Assembly (NCBI RefSeq): GCF_001949145.1
Contig: NW_019091432.1
Location: 238,800-293,596, forward strand
Length of the DNA stretch: 54,797 nucleotides
DNA from: Acanthaster planci
Lineage: Eukaryota; Echinodermata; Asteroidea; Valvatida; Acanthasteridae
Reading direction: 5' to 3'
The translations under genes and the position numbers were made by a program. The notes under the pieces are model-generated. The model was not told where the DNA came from. It did not search any database and saw only the letters and a program-made list of their open reading frames with translations. Shown in pieces: positions 24,701-37,200 of the stretch; the stretch's first letter is position 1, and each line of letters opens with the position of its first letter.

Positions 24701-25059
24701 CTTAGCAACAGGCTTCAATAGAACAGCCTTCTAGAATTACAGCTGTTTGTGGTAACAAAAGTGGTACAAAAATCCTGATGAGCTTTATTTATAATGTAAT
24801 CGGTCAAAACTTTTGGAGCTTTATAGCTCATCAAATCAGTATCCATACCAGTGAGTCTCCATTTCCTTTCAGCTTTATTTCCGGTGTAGTTTCTTTGAGG
24901 ATTTTATTTCTGCATTAAACCATGGTACATGTGCCAAAGGTCTGACAATTACAGTTTTTTGAATGAAACATTTATTTTAATGCTGTCATTCTTTACAATA
25001 AGCAAATTTGAGCAACATTACATGATGTATCATTTTAAATTTGATAAATTAGATGACAA

Positions 25060-25760
25060 CATTTAGGTTTAAGGTTAAGCAAGAATGCTTTTGTACCCCA
25101 ACCCATGGAGAGACAAAGGAAACTAAACAATCCAACATACATGTACTAGGACAGACAAATGACGAACAGGACAAAACAAAAACAAGTGTGAGACAACATC
25201 ACATTAATAGAGCACAAATAAGTATGATTTAGGAATATCAGCCCAGCAACCAAGTTCTTAGTTTTCTAGCAAACACAGATAAAGAAGGTTTGAGACAATC
25301 ATCTAGACCATTCCAGTACAATATACCTTGATGAATAACATCGTTCTTGGCCAGTGACATTCTGTTAAATTCGACAAACATGTTTCCCTTCATGCTGCTT
25401 CTAGTATTATAATTATGGATGTTAGATGCTACAGTAAATCAAGAATTAAAACTGGGGAGTAAATTGTGCATAAGTTTGTACATGAATTTTCCCAGATTAA
25501 GTTAGTATAAATGGTTACATTGCAACAGGTTTAGTTAGCAAATAATGGAGCAGAATGATCACGATTGCCAGCATACAAAAGGATGCGGACTGCTCGTTTT
25601 TGTAAAGTACATGTAAGTAATTTGTTACATTTAGATGTCATGCGGCCCCAGGTCAAAATGGAATAATTTAGTTTTCCTTTGAAGAGGGGCATTTTAATTC
25701 ACCACACTGGTGAGAGTTTCATTCAAACACTGAACAAGATCATTTGGACTACCAAAAGAG
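25060..25760 (-). pseudogene. Second LINE 3' remnant
   Basis: Minus strand: LTWGRMTSKCNKLLTCTLQK followed by RAVRILLYAGNRDHSAPLFA (about 25680-25540), then HNYNTRSS and YWNGLDDCLKPSLSVFARKL (about 25425-25270). These are the usual C-terminal segments of CR1/Jockey-type ORF2 proteins. Upstream domains are missing, so this is a 5'-truncated insertion next to, but separate from, the LINE at 22350-24700. Confidence 0.7.
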
Positions 25761-26339
25761 CCAGAACATAGTTTTGATTGTTAATCAATTTCAGTCTCTG
25801 AAATTTGACATCTTTCACAAGAAAACTTTTCAAACGGAAGATCACAGCAAGGTATTCTGACAACAGATAGTCAGGAATTGGTTCGGTATCGCCCTTCTAC
25901 CAGTGCACGTACATACATTATTAGAGGTACCGGGTAGCATTTGAGAACTACATGTACTAGTACTATAAAGATACAGAATAACTCTGTTTCAAGACCCCTC
26001 CTCAAATGACGAAAGCGAATATCTGGACGACCAAGCAAACAGCAAACTACGGAAAACATAACGTATGTTAAAACAAAGGCAATAAGTACCGGTACATGTA
26101 TGTAATTTTGTGAAACTAAGGGTATAATACCTTGCCAAAGATAAAAATAAAGTGATTTGACTTCCATAACTACGGTACAAGTACATGTACATGTACTGTG
26201 TAAATAAAGGTATACAATAGTGCAACAGAATGCACAATTTATGCATGTATATGAATTTGAACCCGCAGTCCAATTTCAATCAGCATAAATGGCGCTCAAG
26301 GAGAAACTACTTGTGTACTTTGTAAAACCCAAGGTATAA

Positions 26340-26650
26340 TGCATGAAGGGAGGAAAGTGTCCGTTGCCAAGGGTCATCCTCATCACACTGTCCCCCGCTG
26401 ATTGTGATTCTCACTCACCGCCAACTCATTTCCCCGTCAAAACACTCTTGCTCGGGCAGGACCGGCGAGAGACCGTCACGCTCTCCACCGACATAGCCGG
26501 CCAGCCGCCTGGCAGCGCCAGTCGGTAATCAATTTACCCGCGGATGATTGTTTATGGTCGTGACTTCCTACCAGCCCCCAGTAATTTTCCCGGGCAGGCT
26601 GGAGTTTCTGTTCGGGGAAAGATCCACACTCCGGACGTGATTTGGCATAA
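26340..26650 (-). promoter_or_regulatory. CpG-rich block with minus-strand splice donor; candidate FOXRED2 5' exon or promoter
   Basis: This stretch is far richer in G, C and CpG than its surroundings (for example GGACCGGCGAGAGACCG and CCCGCGG). On the minus strand it ends in TTGGCG|GTGAGTGAG, a near-consensus donor with the exon end at 26419. It holds a 22-codon minus-strand open frame with an in-frame stop before the donor, as an upstream ORF in a 5' UTR would look. FOXRED2 needs a 5' exon upstream of 12967 on this strand, and an acceptor lies at about 13030. The link is inference. Confidence 0.4.
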
Positions 26651-28299
26651 AATGAACTGGTCTAAAAGGTCAACACGTGTAAGTGCACATCAATTTGGGG
26701 ATATTTTGGCCCCTAAATCTATAAGTCATCAGAAAAAAACACATTATTTTTTGACATATAATGAAATTTATCAGATGGACAGATAAAGTGAAGAAAAAAA
26801 ACCCAGATTTATCAGATGAGAGGTCAAGCACATGTCTAAAACTCTTCTAGAGTATGAGACTGATGTGAAGAATTACCTTCACATTTATACCACAGATTAA
26901 ACTCTGCAGTGATGAGTACCCTGTGGGTACATGATGTAAAATCTACAACACCCATTGTACGCATGTACGTGTACAATTGTACACATGGCTGAATGATACA
27001 ACAGAGAGAAACTACAAATGACGCCAAGTAAAAGAACGGGAAGTAAAATCCGCCCACACAACACGATCCTCCTTTGACATTTTATGTCCAGACTACGCAT
27101 TAAAACTCGCATCACTGTGACAATTGCAAGAATACTCACACAATGTTCTCTTCTGTGCTCACACATGCGAATACAAAGCAGTGCAGGATTTTACACCGCT
27201 GGGCATTCATGTGGCTCTCAGAAATGACACACAATATCCCGACTAGAATCTCTTGGGATTCTAACTTCAAAAGGGTCAAAGCAACACTCCACAAACAGGC
27301 CAATGATCATGTAACATACAGATGACTTGTGCTAAAAAAAAAAAATCAAAGGCTGTCTCTCTATTCACATAATGAAATCAATCACTTCACAAAAAAATTT
27401 AGATCACTATGGGCAAACAAACAAGTTATCTTCACACACTCCAAGCAAACAAACAAAATCTGGGAAGGAGAAACCTCAAGAGATGTCCTGGAAACATATC
27501 TAACTTACCATACACTACATGCAAAAATAACTGCAATAATATTCCAAACCCCAAAATAAATGAACTGGTGTGTCCAATGTATACAGCCTGCATACAAATG
27601 CTTTCGTTTAAAAATAAACACAGCGTATTTTCGACAGTATGAAATTATTTCGGCATACATGTACAGTGTGTAAAATGTTATTTTGGCATGGGTTCTACAC
27701 TCTGTGAATTTTATGGATTTATGGCAATTCAAAAGTGTTTTTCGACAGACATTGTGATTTGTCTATGATGTGATGAGGCTGAGGGAGAGACCCTCAAACT
27801 TTGTCTTCAATGTGTTACTTGCATGTAAACATATTCAGTCCCTCATAAAACAACAATAGAACAAGCTGACCTAACAAAGTCCAGGTACAATGTGAACAAG
27901 CTGCATGTCAATCATGTCAAAACTGCATGCGTACTTCTGTTCACTAAACTGAGACCAACATCCAAAGGAGTGCCTTAAGTTTTTTTTAAGTGATCTATGA
28001 AGTGTTTTTGAACCTCTTGCATAATTAACAAAACACCTGAAGATGTACTGTATGACAGTGTATGATTTCTTTGCTCACACCGGGTGACATTTGTTGATGG
28101 AATTTATGATGAAAACAGCATACAAATCGAGCCAATGTTCTGGTGTGAATTCTGTTATGTACATTTAACAGATGCCATTCAGAGCTGATTGGCACAGTGA
28201 AATCTTCATGAATTCATGGAGCTATTAAACATAAGGAGTAAGCACATACGGATATAAAAAGGGTCAATGATGGCCATCGCAAGCACTGCACGTGTTGCA

Positions 28300-28440
28300 A
28301 GGCCAAAACCAAATTACGCGCCACTTGCAGGCTATAAGGAATGCTCAGAGTTGCATTTGCAAAGGATCATGGGTAACGCCCATGCGTATCCGTAACACTT
28401 CCGCATGTTCAACATGGCTGCCTCGAGATGGAGACCACCG
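28300..28440 (-). promoter_or_regulatory. Promoter-like motif cluster
   Basis: On the minus strand: CAGCCATGTTG (YY1-like), TGCGGAAGTG (ETS core), TACGCATGGGCG (weak NRF1-like) and GATCCTTTGCAAATGC (octamer-like) lie within about 80 bases. These are motifs of TATA-less housekeeping promoters. No transcript evidence is available, and it competes with 26340-26650 as a FOXRED2 promoter candidate. Confidence 0.25.
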
Positions 28441-30059
28441 TCATTGGAGACTTAAATTTCGATTATTTTAGTGATTGTTCTGATATCCCAATGACAATGA
28501 AAGTCTGGTTACGTCTTTACATCCCAAAACGTCTCTCTTAACAATAAACAGAATTACTAATACAAATTCTCCAAAAATACGCACAAGAAAACTGACAGAA
28601 TGTACATGTAGCTGGTCATAGGAAAATAAAAAACACACAAAAATATGGGAAGATTCGTTGCCCTGTCATTGTTCACAACTGTCTCTGCATGAAACCTCAC
28701 CACAGTGTCAATGCATTCTTGAGGCATGTTCCACCTTCCTTTAACCGTAGGAACCACTAGGATTGTAACTTATGATATAAATATCGCAGTTCATATTTTG
28801 GGTATTTGTTGTCTACAGCCGGAACTTCAAAATGGCATATCACTGACTTTAGAAACGTCCGATTTTTTGCCAAATAACTGCCGCTGATTCAGAATTTTCG
28901 AGCGCATCTGCAGGGATCACTCGCTGACTCCTGAGGACTACTGAAGAGAACTGCGCATCTTCGTCGTGAATCTTTTCCACCATTTATTTACTCCAGTATG
29001 CCACAGTGAAACACAGCAAATCTGTGGGTTACCAGCTACCCAGTGGTGGACATCACTGTGTACAAAGAATGTCTAGGGTCTTCAACACTGGGGCAGGTAA
29101 CCATGCTTTGTCTATGGAGCTGACAGGAGAGTCAATCAGATTATGGTCTGCAGGGACTTCGTTCTAACTCCTTGTGTTTAATACATGTAGCTCCATGATG
29201 AATTCTACATGTACATTCATGAGCATCTGTGGAACATGAACAGAAGACTCTAACAAGTGGCAAATCCAGAGGGAGGTGTGGGAAGCCTCAGGGTAAGTTA
29301 CATGTATTCTCCCACTTCATGAATTTTGTTTAGGAACTGCATTTTTACAGAAATGGTGCTACAGGTACCAACTGGGAAATGTGAGGATTCAGTCTTTTAC
29401 AGGTAAAAAAAAACAACACTTTTTTTCATTCTTAAAAAGAAAAAAAATTGCTCCTCAAAAAACAGATATGTCACTGAGACTAACTTGAATGACTCAATGC
29501 TAATTGCAAAGTTCATGAAGATGAACAGGAAGATTTACACATGTACACTGTATATGTAAGGCCGTGTACATGTATCAACTCACAACTTCACCTCCCTGCT
29601 GAAAAACAGAAATATCTGAAGAGTGTGAAAACCTGATTCATCCAACATGCACAAGTCCATGTACAGGTACTTCTCCCGCACTTCTGAAGATCTGCTGGAC
29701 AAGTGCCCAATTAGTACCGGGTGCAATTGAGCAAAATGTCCTCCAGATGTCACGTACATGTAGCAACCAACTGGAAATCCTCAGTTGAAGAAGAAATCTT
29801 GTCAAGAAAAAAAAAATACCGATCTTCCCTAAAACACTTTACACATCGATCAAGCCCAAGTGTCTGACAAGTGCACTGAATGCCAAATGAATGCTATGAG
29901 CAGATTTTTTACTGAAAAAGTGTTTGGGCCAAGATCACAGTGAGTACATGTACCGGTATTTCATCACAGTAAATGACAGAACACAACAGGTCAAGCTTTG
30001 TTCACAAGTTACAAAGAACTGAAAAACAACAATGCTGCTGTTTACAAGTGCAACTTGCA

Positions 30060-30132
30060 TACCTACCGTTACATGCATGTACATGTACATGTATGTTACA
30101 TGTGCTGTACATGTACATGTATGTACATGTAT
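30060..30132. repeat. TACATGTA-dense tract
   Basis: Near-continuous TACATG/CATGTA palindromic units, interrupted by a few other bases. They create spurious frames rich in Met-Tyr and His-Val on both strands. Confidence 0.85.
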
Positions 30133-30606
30133 GCGCTGTGTTGACCTACCCCTACTCAGAGAGGTTCCATACATGTACTGTGCTTTTGTGGTGCAGGTTT
30201 TCCTGAAGTCCCCATTTCCCCTCAGTTTCAAGTTAAAAATAAAGCGGCACAACCTATCTGACCTCTTGGCCAGTGTGGACCAAAAACTTTTAAAACCAGT
30301 GTCAAGTACACACTTGTATAGTACCTGAGACATACCGTAAGAGTTAAATTTTTGTTTGAGTCTACACCTGATTCCTTGAAAATAGGAAAAGGTCAACCAA
30401 CTTTTGCTACTGCTTGTAAGCACCAGTGCTTGACCTCCGCAACGTACTGTACATGTACGTACCAAAGTAGTTTTTCCCACTGAAATAAATCACAGCAAAC
30501 TTGTCATCTTATTCTGTGTTAATAAAATATTTAAGTCTTTCTGGTGATGAAATCAAGGGTTTCTCAGAAGTAACCCAAGCACTGTAGCTCGTAAGCTTAG
30601 AAGTTA

Positions 30607-30744
30607 CAGTTTTGGGAAGAAAACCCCAGAAGAATACTCTAGGTAAAACCACACAGAATCAGGTAGGGAATGAAACCTCAATCCAAATGTGGACCCAGCC
30701 GGAAATTGAACCCGGGCCAAAGAGATGAAGAGCAAGGAAAGAAC
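30607..30744 (-). repeat. SINE-like dispersed repeat, copy B
   Basis: Reverse complement of copy A at 83-235. On the minus strand it has GGGTTCAATTTCC (about 30713-30701), close to a pol III B box (GGTTCRANNCC), which hints at a tRNA-derived SINE. A matching A box is not clear. Confidence 0.6.
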
Positions 30745-33240
30745 CATGGAAACTTTCCATGTACATGTACCATGTACCGGTAGGTTGGCACCGAACTCCA
30801 GACACATACTGGTTGGTGTCCAGATTGGTACTGTGTTGGGGATTTCCCTTTCGAGAAAAGTTTGTTAGTGTGTGTACATGTAGTTGATATTCCCAAGTCA
30901 ATGCAGAACACAATGGAATTGGCACTGCACTCAGAATTTGTCTGCATTAAACTCTTTGGGTTTAAGGGATAGGAAGAGTTGAAAATGGGTGAATTACATG
31001 TACATGTACAATGTGTTACATACACATAAACAAATTTCTGAAAATACCTCCATATGCACCATTAATTATTGATATCAAACGACACTAAAGGGCATACACT
31101 GTGCATAATACGGGTACATGTACATGTGCATGAATATGGTTTGAGACAAAATGACTGTGGCAAACTTGAAATGGCTGAAGTTTACATGTACATTGTACAT
31201 GGAAATATTCCAGGTAACATTCATGGACTGTTTTAACGTACATACAGTGTATATGTGCATACTATTACTGTGGTCAGACAAGCAAGGAGGAAATAACCTA
31301 AAAATGTGGTAATTTCAAGCTGTACTAGACATTGTTCTACCCATTTTTATGGTGAAAATGGCAAGTGGAGGACGAGGAAATAGGTCAATTCAAACAAAAT
31401 TTGTTTCCCCTTTCCAAGTCAGTGCATCGGTTCAGTTTACATTGTAAGTACATGTACATGTAGTTGCACTATGACAAACATGTAAAACTACATAAGTACC
31501 GTATATGTGCATGCACATGTACCTCAGGCGCAGGGGGCAGAAACCTTCCCCACAATGAACCGCACCTGACCATAATTAAGCATAGTTAGCAAACAGATAT
31601 ACACTGTATCTGTTATGTAAATGCCACATTTTATGCGCAGTTTTGTAAGATTTGCTGGTAAAAAAGTAAACTGTTGATCAGGGTGATTGGATCAGCACGG
31701 TGGGAATTCACCTCAAATTAAATCTTCTGAATGATTAATCAAGTAATTCCCTTCTTCAAATATTCTTCCCTTAGATGCGGTGATGAATGTTAATTTGAAC
31801 CTTTTTATACAGTCCAGTGTCCCGTAAAAAGTACTTGTGACATGGAGTGCCAGCCAACGATGTTGACAGCACAGTGGACAGTTCCCCTGGGTGAGGGTAA
31901 ATCACACTTACATTGATAGATAATTCCCCCTTGCGTTTGTCATGATGTAATGCTAGACCTGACTCCTTCATCCCACCGGCTGCCAAGCCAAGGAGAAATG
32001 TCAGCCCTGTCTCTTGGATGTGGAGCTGTGACCAGACCCAGACACACTCTAATTATACACATGCAGAGCCAGAGAGAGAAAAAGGACACAGCCTTTTAAG
32101 GCCGGGGCCTTTTACTACACGTACGTACACTCCAGCACATGTACATGCGCACCAGTTTTACGCGTTACAAGAGCTACTTGATATGGTGTTAACATGAGTG
32201 CAGGTGTTTGTTAGCCAATAGCTAAAAAAATAGATGGGGATTGCCACCTCCCAACCCTGGTGGTTGAGTTGTTATTTTCGACTTGGAGCAGTGTGTGAAA
32301 ACTCATCAGAAAGCCACCCACGAGTGGGGAGACAAGTGTTTACTCCTTTTACTCTCAGTATGTGATCCGTCACTGAAAAAAAATGAATCTTCAAAAGACA
32401 GGTTGTTCAAAGAACAGAGGTTTTGGAAGCTCTAAACGAGGGGGGGACTGTTGAAAACAAGACTTGAGGGGAACATCTAAAACTGACAGACAAGTATTAA
32501 GCTTGCACAGTGCACTTGTAAAGGTGTGATGACACACAAGAAGCCTTCAGGCAACCTTCACAATAACACCGGCAAACTATTAAGCAATCACACTCCTCTC
32601 TCAAGGGATATCAATCCCATCACCTGCCTTGATCAAGTTGATGAATATTTACAATGTAAGATTGGATCAAGAACAAAACAACTCAAATGGCATGTTATGA
32701 ATAGTAAGAATTTAACTTTATTGTCAAAACCAAAGTTTAAGAGACCTTCAGAAATTTGTGTTTCATGATGTGACAAGCATTGCAATTTGGAAACTTGGCA
32801 CGTTGCCAATCTAAATATTTGGATCCACATCTATGTAATTTGTTCCTGTATACCCCTCAGATCATAATGCTAAAAGAAATAATCACTTAGAGTAAAAGTA
32901 GGAGGAGTTCCCCTCCTAATTGTCACAGACTAGTAAGATCCCTTAAAAGGGGTCATTTCTGCACTAAGTAAGACATTATAGGAAAAAAGTGCAAAAATAA
33001 TGGAGCCTTCCACATGCACACTTAGGCCTACAGAGGCGTTTTACTCGATATTGCCTCAGTCTTCCTAAAAGAAGTACTAATATCCTTGACAATAAAACAG
33101 ATTATACTGATAGGTGTATTTGGTTAGATTTACCTCTTTAAAATTTTTTTTAATAGACTTCATTTTCTCTCAGTTGTGTTTAAAATGTTTGTACAACAAA
33201 TTCAACATTCCCATTGGTGATTACCTTGCTGTTAATCCTA
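30745..33240. other. Non-coding region
   Basis: TACATGTA words are frequent (for example 30995-31010, 31440-31465). No exon or complete element recognised. An 80-codon frame at 32526-32768 has no family resemblance. Confidence 0.45.
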
Positions 33241-33249
33241 GACATACTG

Positions 33250-33480
33250 ATAGTGTGCAATTTCACCACTAGAGGATGAGGGCTAAAGCTGCTCATCATT
33301 CTCTTTTTCACAGATTTCCTAGATTATAGGAGTCATTGCCAAGGTGTGTCAAAGATACACTTGTTTTTGGTTTATCCTCATTCATAAACTCGCTTCGGAA
33401 ACATCTATTAATGCCTGGTTCACGAGTTACTCTTACGGAAACTGCGTAGAGTTTATTGATACAAGTTTAACTCATTTTGG
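33250..33480 (+). pseudogene. LINE C-terminal remnant, plus strand
   Basis: Plus frame reads MRAKAAHHSLFHRFPRL, then a stop (TAG, where the family has TGG for Trp), then ESLPRCVKDT and a SSFINSLRKHLL ending. That is the W-x-S-L-P...F-K-x2-L-R-x-HLL C-terminus of many LINE ORF2 proteins. Possibly the 3' UTR continues to the AAATGAAATGAAAT tail at about 34372-34387. Confidence 0.55.
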
Positions 33481-33649
33481 TGATGGGGGGTTGAACAATT
33501 TGTGATGAATTTGGTTGAAAACTGCCATTCTTACTTGTACCAGTAAATCAGTCTGGTCTATCTTTCAATTTTCATGCTCATGTGCAATATATTATCTTCT
33601 GGGAGACCTGGTAAACTGTGTAATGTTGTAATGTATGTATTTTTGTATG

Positions 33650-34260
33650 ATGCTGTAACCATTGCTTGGTTAATATTTTTTTCGTATTTGTATTGTTTGC
33701 AAGTTTGTTTTCATTGTTGTTCTTGTGGTTGTTGCTGTTGATGTTTTTGTTTTTGCGTTGTATTTTAGTACATGTGTGTGTGCTATTTGCAGTCAGGGTA
33801 GGTGCTCACTTAAATGAGACAGGGATTAATTACTACCCTGTGCTTGCTTGCTTGCTTGTTTGTTTGTTGGGGTGTTGGGGGGGTGTTTGTTGGGGTGTTT
33901 GTTTGTTTGTTTGTTTGTTGGGGTGTTAGGGTGTTTGTTTGTTTGTTGGGATGTTGGGGTGTTGGTTTGTCTGTTTGTGTGTTGTGAGTTTTGTTGATTA
34001 TCATGGTAATATAATATGTTGTTTGTTCGTTTCCTGTTTTCCTGTTTGCAATCCTTTTTGTTTTGTATTGCTTTGTTTTTGGTCAGTTTGTAGCACCAGG
34101 AGACCAACTCGATAGTAATTGAGTTTGCTTTCTTTTGCAATCCTGCAGGGGTGTTACATGTGTTTTGTGTCTTTGTGGGTGTGGTGTTGTTGCTTGTGCT
34201 GCTGTTTTTTAAGTTTGTGTGTTACTGTATTTGTGTTGGGTTGTTTGTTTGTATTTTTCT
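33650..34260 (+). repeat. GTTTG / GGGGTGTT low-complexity tract
   Basis: Strong strand asymmetry: the plus strand is almost free of A and made of GTTTG, TTGG and GGGGTGTT units, densest at 33838-33980. Repeated runs of three or more G give quadruplex potential on the plus strand. The minus-strand frame of Gln-Thr-Asn-Lys-Pro is a by-product. Confidence 0.85.
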
Positions 34261-37200
34261 TCTTAACAATGTAGATTCTTGACTAAAACCATATTTTTGA
34301 GCTTACATTTTTTTAAAATTTTGTAAACTGTGTAAATTTTCTGTGTTTTAATCCTGCAAAGCATATGTATATAAATGAAATGAAATGGTAAGCACTTCTA
34401 TAGGGTTTTCTGTGGGTGTTCTGGTGGGGGGCTCCTCAGGTTAAATTTCTTGCTGGACTGTTCAAATGAAGCCACCCTCCTAAAGGTTCACTCCATGTCG
34501 CACACATTTGAAGCTCAATATGGCTGTTTACAATAAGTTAAATAAACTGATCAAGGCCAACGTTAGGTCGGAAAAGTACAATATACAGGTTTTAAAGGAA
34601 ATAAGTAAGAAAATATTTCCCACTGGAGAATGCAATCCACTTCCTTACATTGTTCAGAACAGTACAATGTCCTTACCCTGCAGTTCTGAAGTTAACATCA
34701 CATTGCATTCATATATCAATCCTCTCCCCCACAAAAAATGCAACCTAAAATAAGACATACAGTATTTCTCACCAAAGCATTTTTCAGAGATTGTAGTTTT
34801 GGTATCAAATTGGAGCTTAGATTGTTGTCTTCTCTAAACTGAAGGTATAATTCAAATCCTAAAATTCTTTGCAGAGATAAACTTGATTACATTTACAAGA
34901 CAACTGCTTTTACATTCTGTCCCAAAGGATGTACCAGAGCAATGACAATGCTACGTTTACGGCATTTAACACCATTCAACACATGGGATCATTTATAAGA
35001 ACTATACAGAATGAAGATACTATTTGAACGGGGTTGTGTTGTGTTTTGCGATGCTAAAACCTATTTAATTTTCCATCAGCAAACAAACATGAAAATTTCA
35101 CTACATGAATACCGATATGTATTTAAGAAAAACATATTCATGTAGTTCACAGTGGTTTATGCGTATGGTCAGAAGTAAAAAATTCGAACCTTGTTACAAA
35201 TTCACTGAGGTATATGTTGAAAAGTTCTTTTCTGAAACAAACTCATTGCACAATTACATGTAATTAAAAAACCGTTGCCTTCTGAAATAAGCAGCAGTTT
35301 CTATCAACTTTAGATATAGATAGAAATTCCAAAGCACTGAAGAAACAAAACAGCTGTGCGATAACTTAGGATATCGATTCATTGACTGCATTGGGCACAC
35401 TTGCAAGATACACTGTACATAGAACTTCCACTAAAAATGAGTTTCACTACTTAATTGAGTACAGTTCTGCAATAAACACAAGCTTCAAGTAAAACTTTCA
35501 GTAATAGGCTTGCAGTTGATACCAAATCAGTAATTTTTGAAGATTAATTTAGGAGACATCCAGTCACATTTTGGCATGCTGTACACAGATAACGCTACAG
35601 TGTACATGTACATTGTACATGTACATTACATGTACATGTACAAATGTACATGTAATTACATGTACACATGTACATGTATTTCCCATATTACAGAAATCAT
35701 TTCCAAGCCATTTTATACTGTAAATGACATCTCTTCAGGGACAACACAGTTGAAATGATTCTTTTGGCCACAATACTCTTTGAAGGGTACAAATTTGATT
35801 AATCACAAGAACGTGTATTTTATAACCTGAACAATCTACGATACACATGGAAACACTGACACTGATATTATGTACCAGTATTTATGTCTGCATAACATTA
35901 GTGTAAATACTTAAGACATAAAAACAATACAAAGTTTCCTCAACTTCGTTATCTCCAGCATGCATGTGCATCGTGTCGAATCAATACGACCACTTGAAAT
36001 GGGCAAACCAGGAAGTCTGAACTGGTAATAAACTTCAGTATGGAAACATGATAAACATCATGTAAGATGTCTTTTCAAAACTTGAAAACACAACTCTGAA
36101 ACTGTACACGGACATGTATGTCTTGTACAAGCGTGTGCTATTGCAACTGATTTATCACTGTCTTCATATTACTCTCAAAGGAACTCCTATTTCAAACAGG
36201 ATGGGGTCTGTGCATGACCAGGCAGAAATTCTTGCTTCATGCAATCAACTATTAAAGAAAACATTTGGGGCAACGAACACTGTAGGCCCACAAAAATATC
36301 ATGCAATCGTGCAACTGACAAGTATCCCGGTACATAGTATTCCTGTACACACATCCATGGATTGGAAGTGGAATACTGTTTTTGCATATATCGCAAGTAC
36401 CATTTCACTGCCAATCAACTGATCAATGGTGGCCGAACAATTTTTAAAGTGGAGACCCATGCAGTTGCAAGACCATAAGCCATTAATAAGCTGATCCATT
36501 AAGCCACATCCCATAATAGGACCTGCAAAAAGGGGAGGGGCACTGAAAAAGTGGAGGGGGACACTGACACCCTGCTCCCCCACCCACTCACTTCCCCTGC
36601 CAGTGCTGCCGATGACGTACACTGTACGTTAAGTTTGTCCACATTTAATTCCTTCTGTGTTATCATTATAAGAATTCTGCGAACAAACATGAGATTTTTT
36701 TGAACAAAGGTGCTAGTCAGAAGACTCATTAAAAGAACACTCACAGTGGTTGAACGATTACTTGTACTTGTTCTGGCAATTATAACAGCAGCTGAGTACA
36801 CTGTACAAAATGTTCTACATCAGTGAACCTGTCTCCAAATCCCAACTCAAGTGATGCATTCTGACAGTAATTGACAATTACTACATTAATGACAAGACGA
36901 AGAACAGCCATACATTTTGAAAGGTGCCTCGTGTCTGTCCTGTCTCACTGTCACTATGGTAACATTGATGTCGAATACTGGCAACAAACTGATGTGGTAA
37001 TGTGTCATTAACCATGGCTGCAAAAAAGGGGGAAAAACACCTCGGACCCTAATATAAATTCAAATGAATTTCATGGAGAGGAAATCTGTCTCGTTCATCG
37101 CCTGATGGCGAACAGGGCATGGACACTGCTTGAAACTTCAAGTTGACTCAACCAAACTTTTCTTCTTAGAACCACATGACTCAAAGAACAGTGTTACTGC

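Larger units (their letters stand above)
12968..26416. other. Long region upstream of the FOXRED2 start codon
   Basis: No coding exon recognised. It holds TACATGTA tracts, a repeat-like stretch at about 13220-13620 with two TGACCTTTGAC words, two foldback MITE copies (14361-14744 and 16932-17314) and LINE remnants (19500-19575, 22350-24700, 25060-25760). If the CpG-rich exon at about 26419-26640 belongs to FOXRED2, all of this is its first intron. Confidence 0.5.
26651..30606. other. Non-coding region
   Basis: No coding signal recognised. It includes a promoter-like cluster at 28250-28440 and TACATGTA-dense DNA at 30060-30130. Confidence 0.45.

Noticed and set aside
29935-30480. 181-codon minus-strand open frame beginning MGKTTLVRT
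   Set aside because: Much of it is translated TACATGTA repeat (Met-Tyr, His-Val runs); the opening GKTT is too short to be a P-loop domain and nothing else fits.
30701-30712. tRNA gene at the B-box-like word
   Set aside because: No cloverleaf, A box or anticodon stem can be drawn; it fits a SINE-like repeat better.
33826-34140. Gln-Thr-Asn-Lys-Pro repeat protein on the minus strand
   Set aside because: It is the translation of the GTTTG/GGGGTGTT low-complexity tract.
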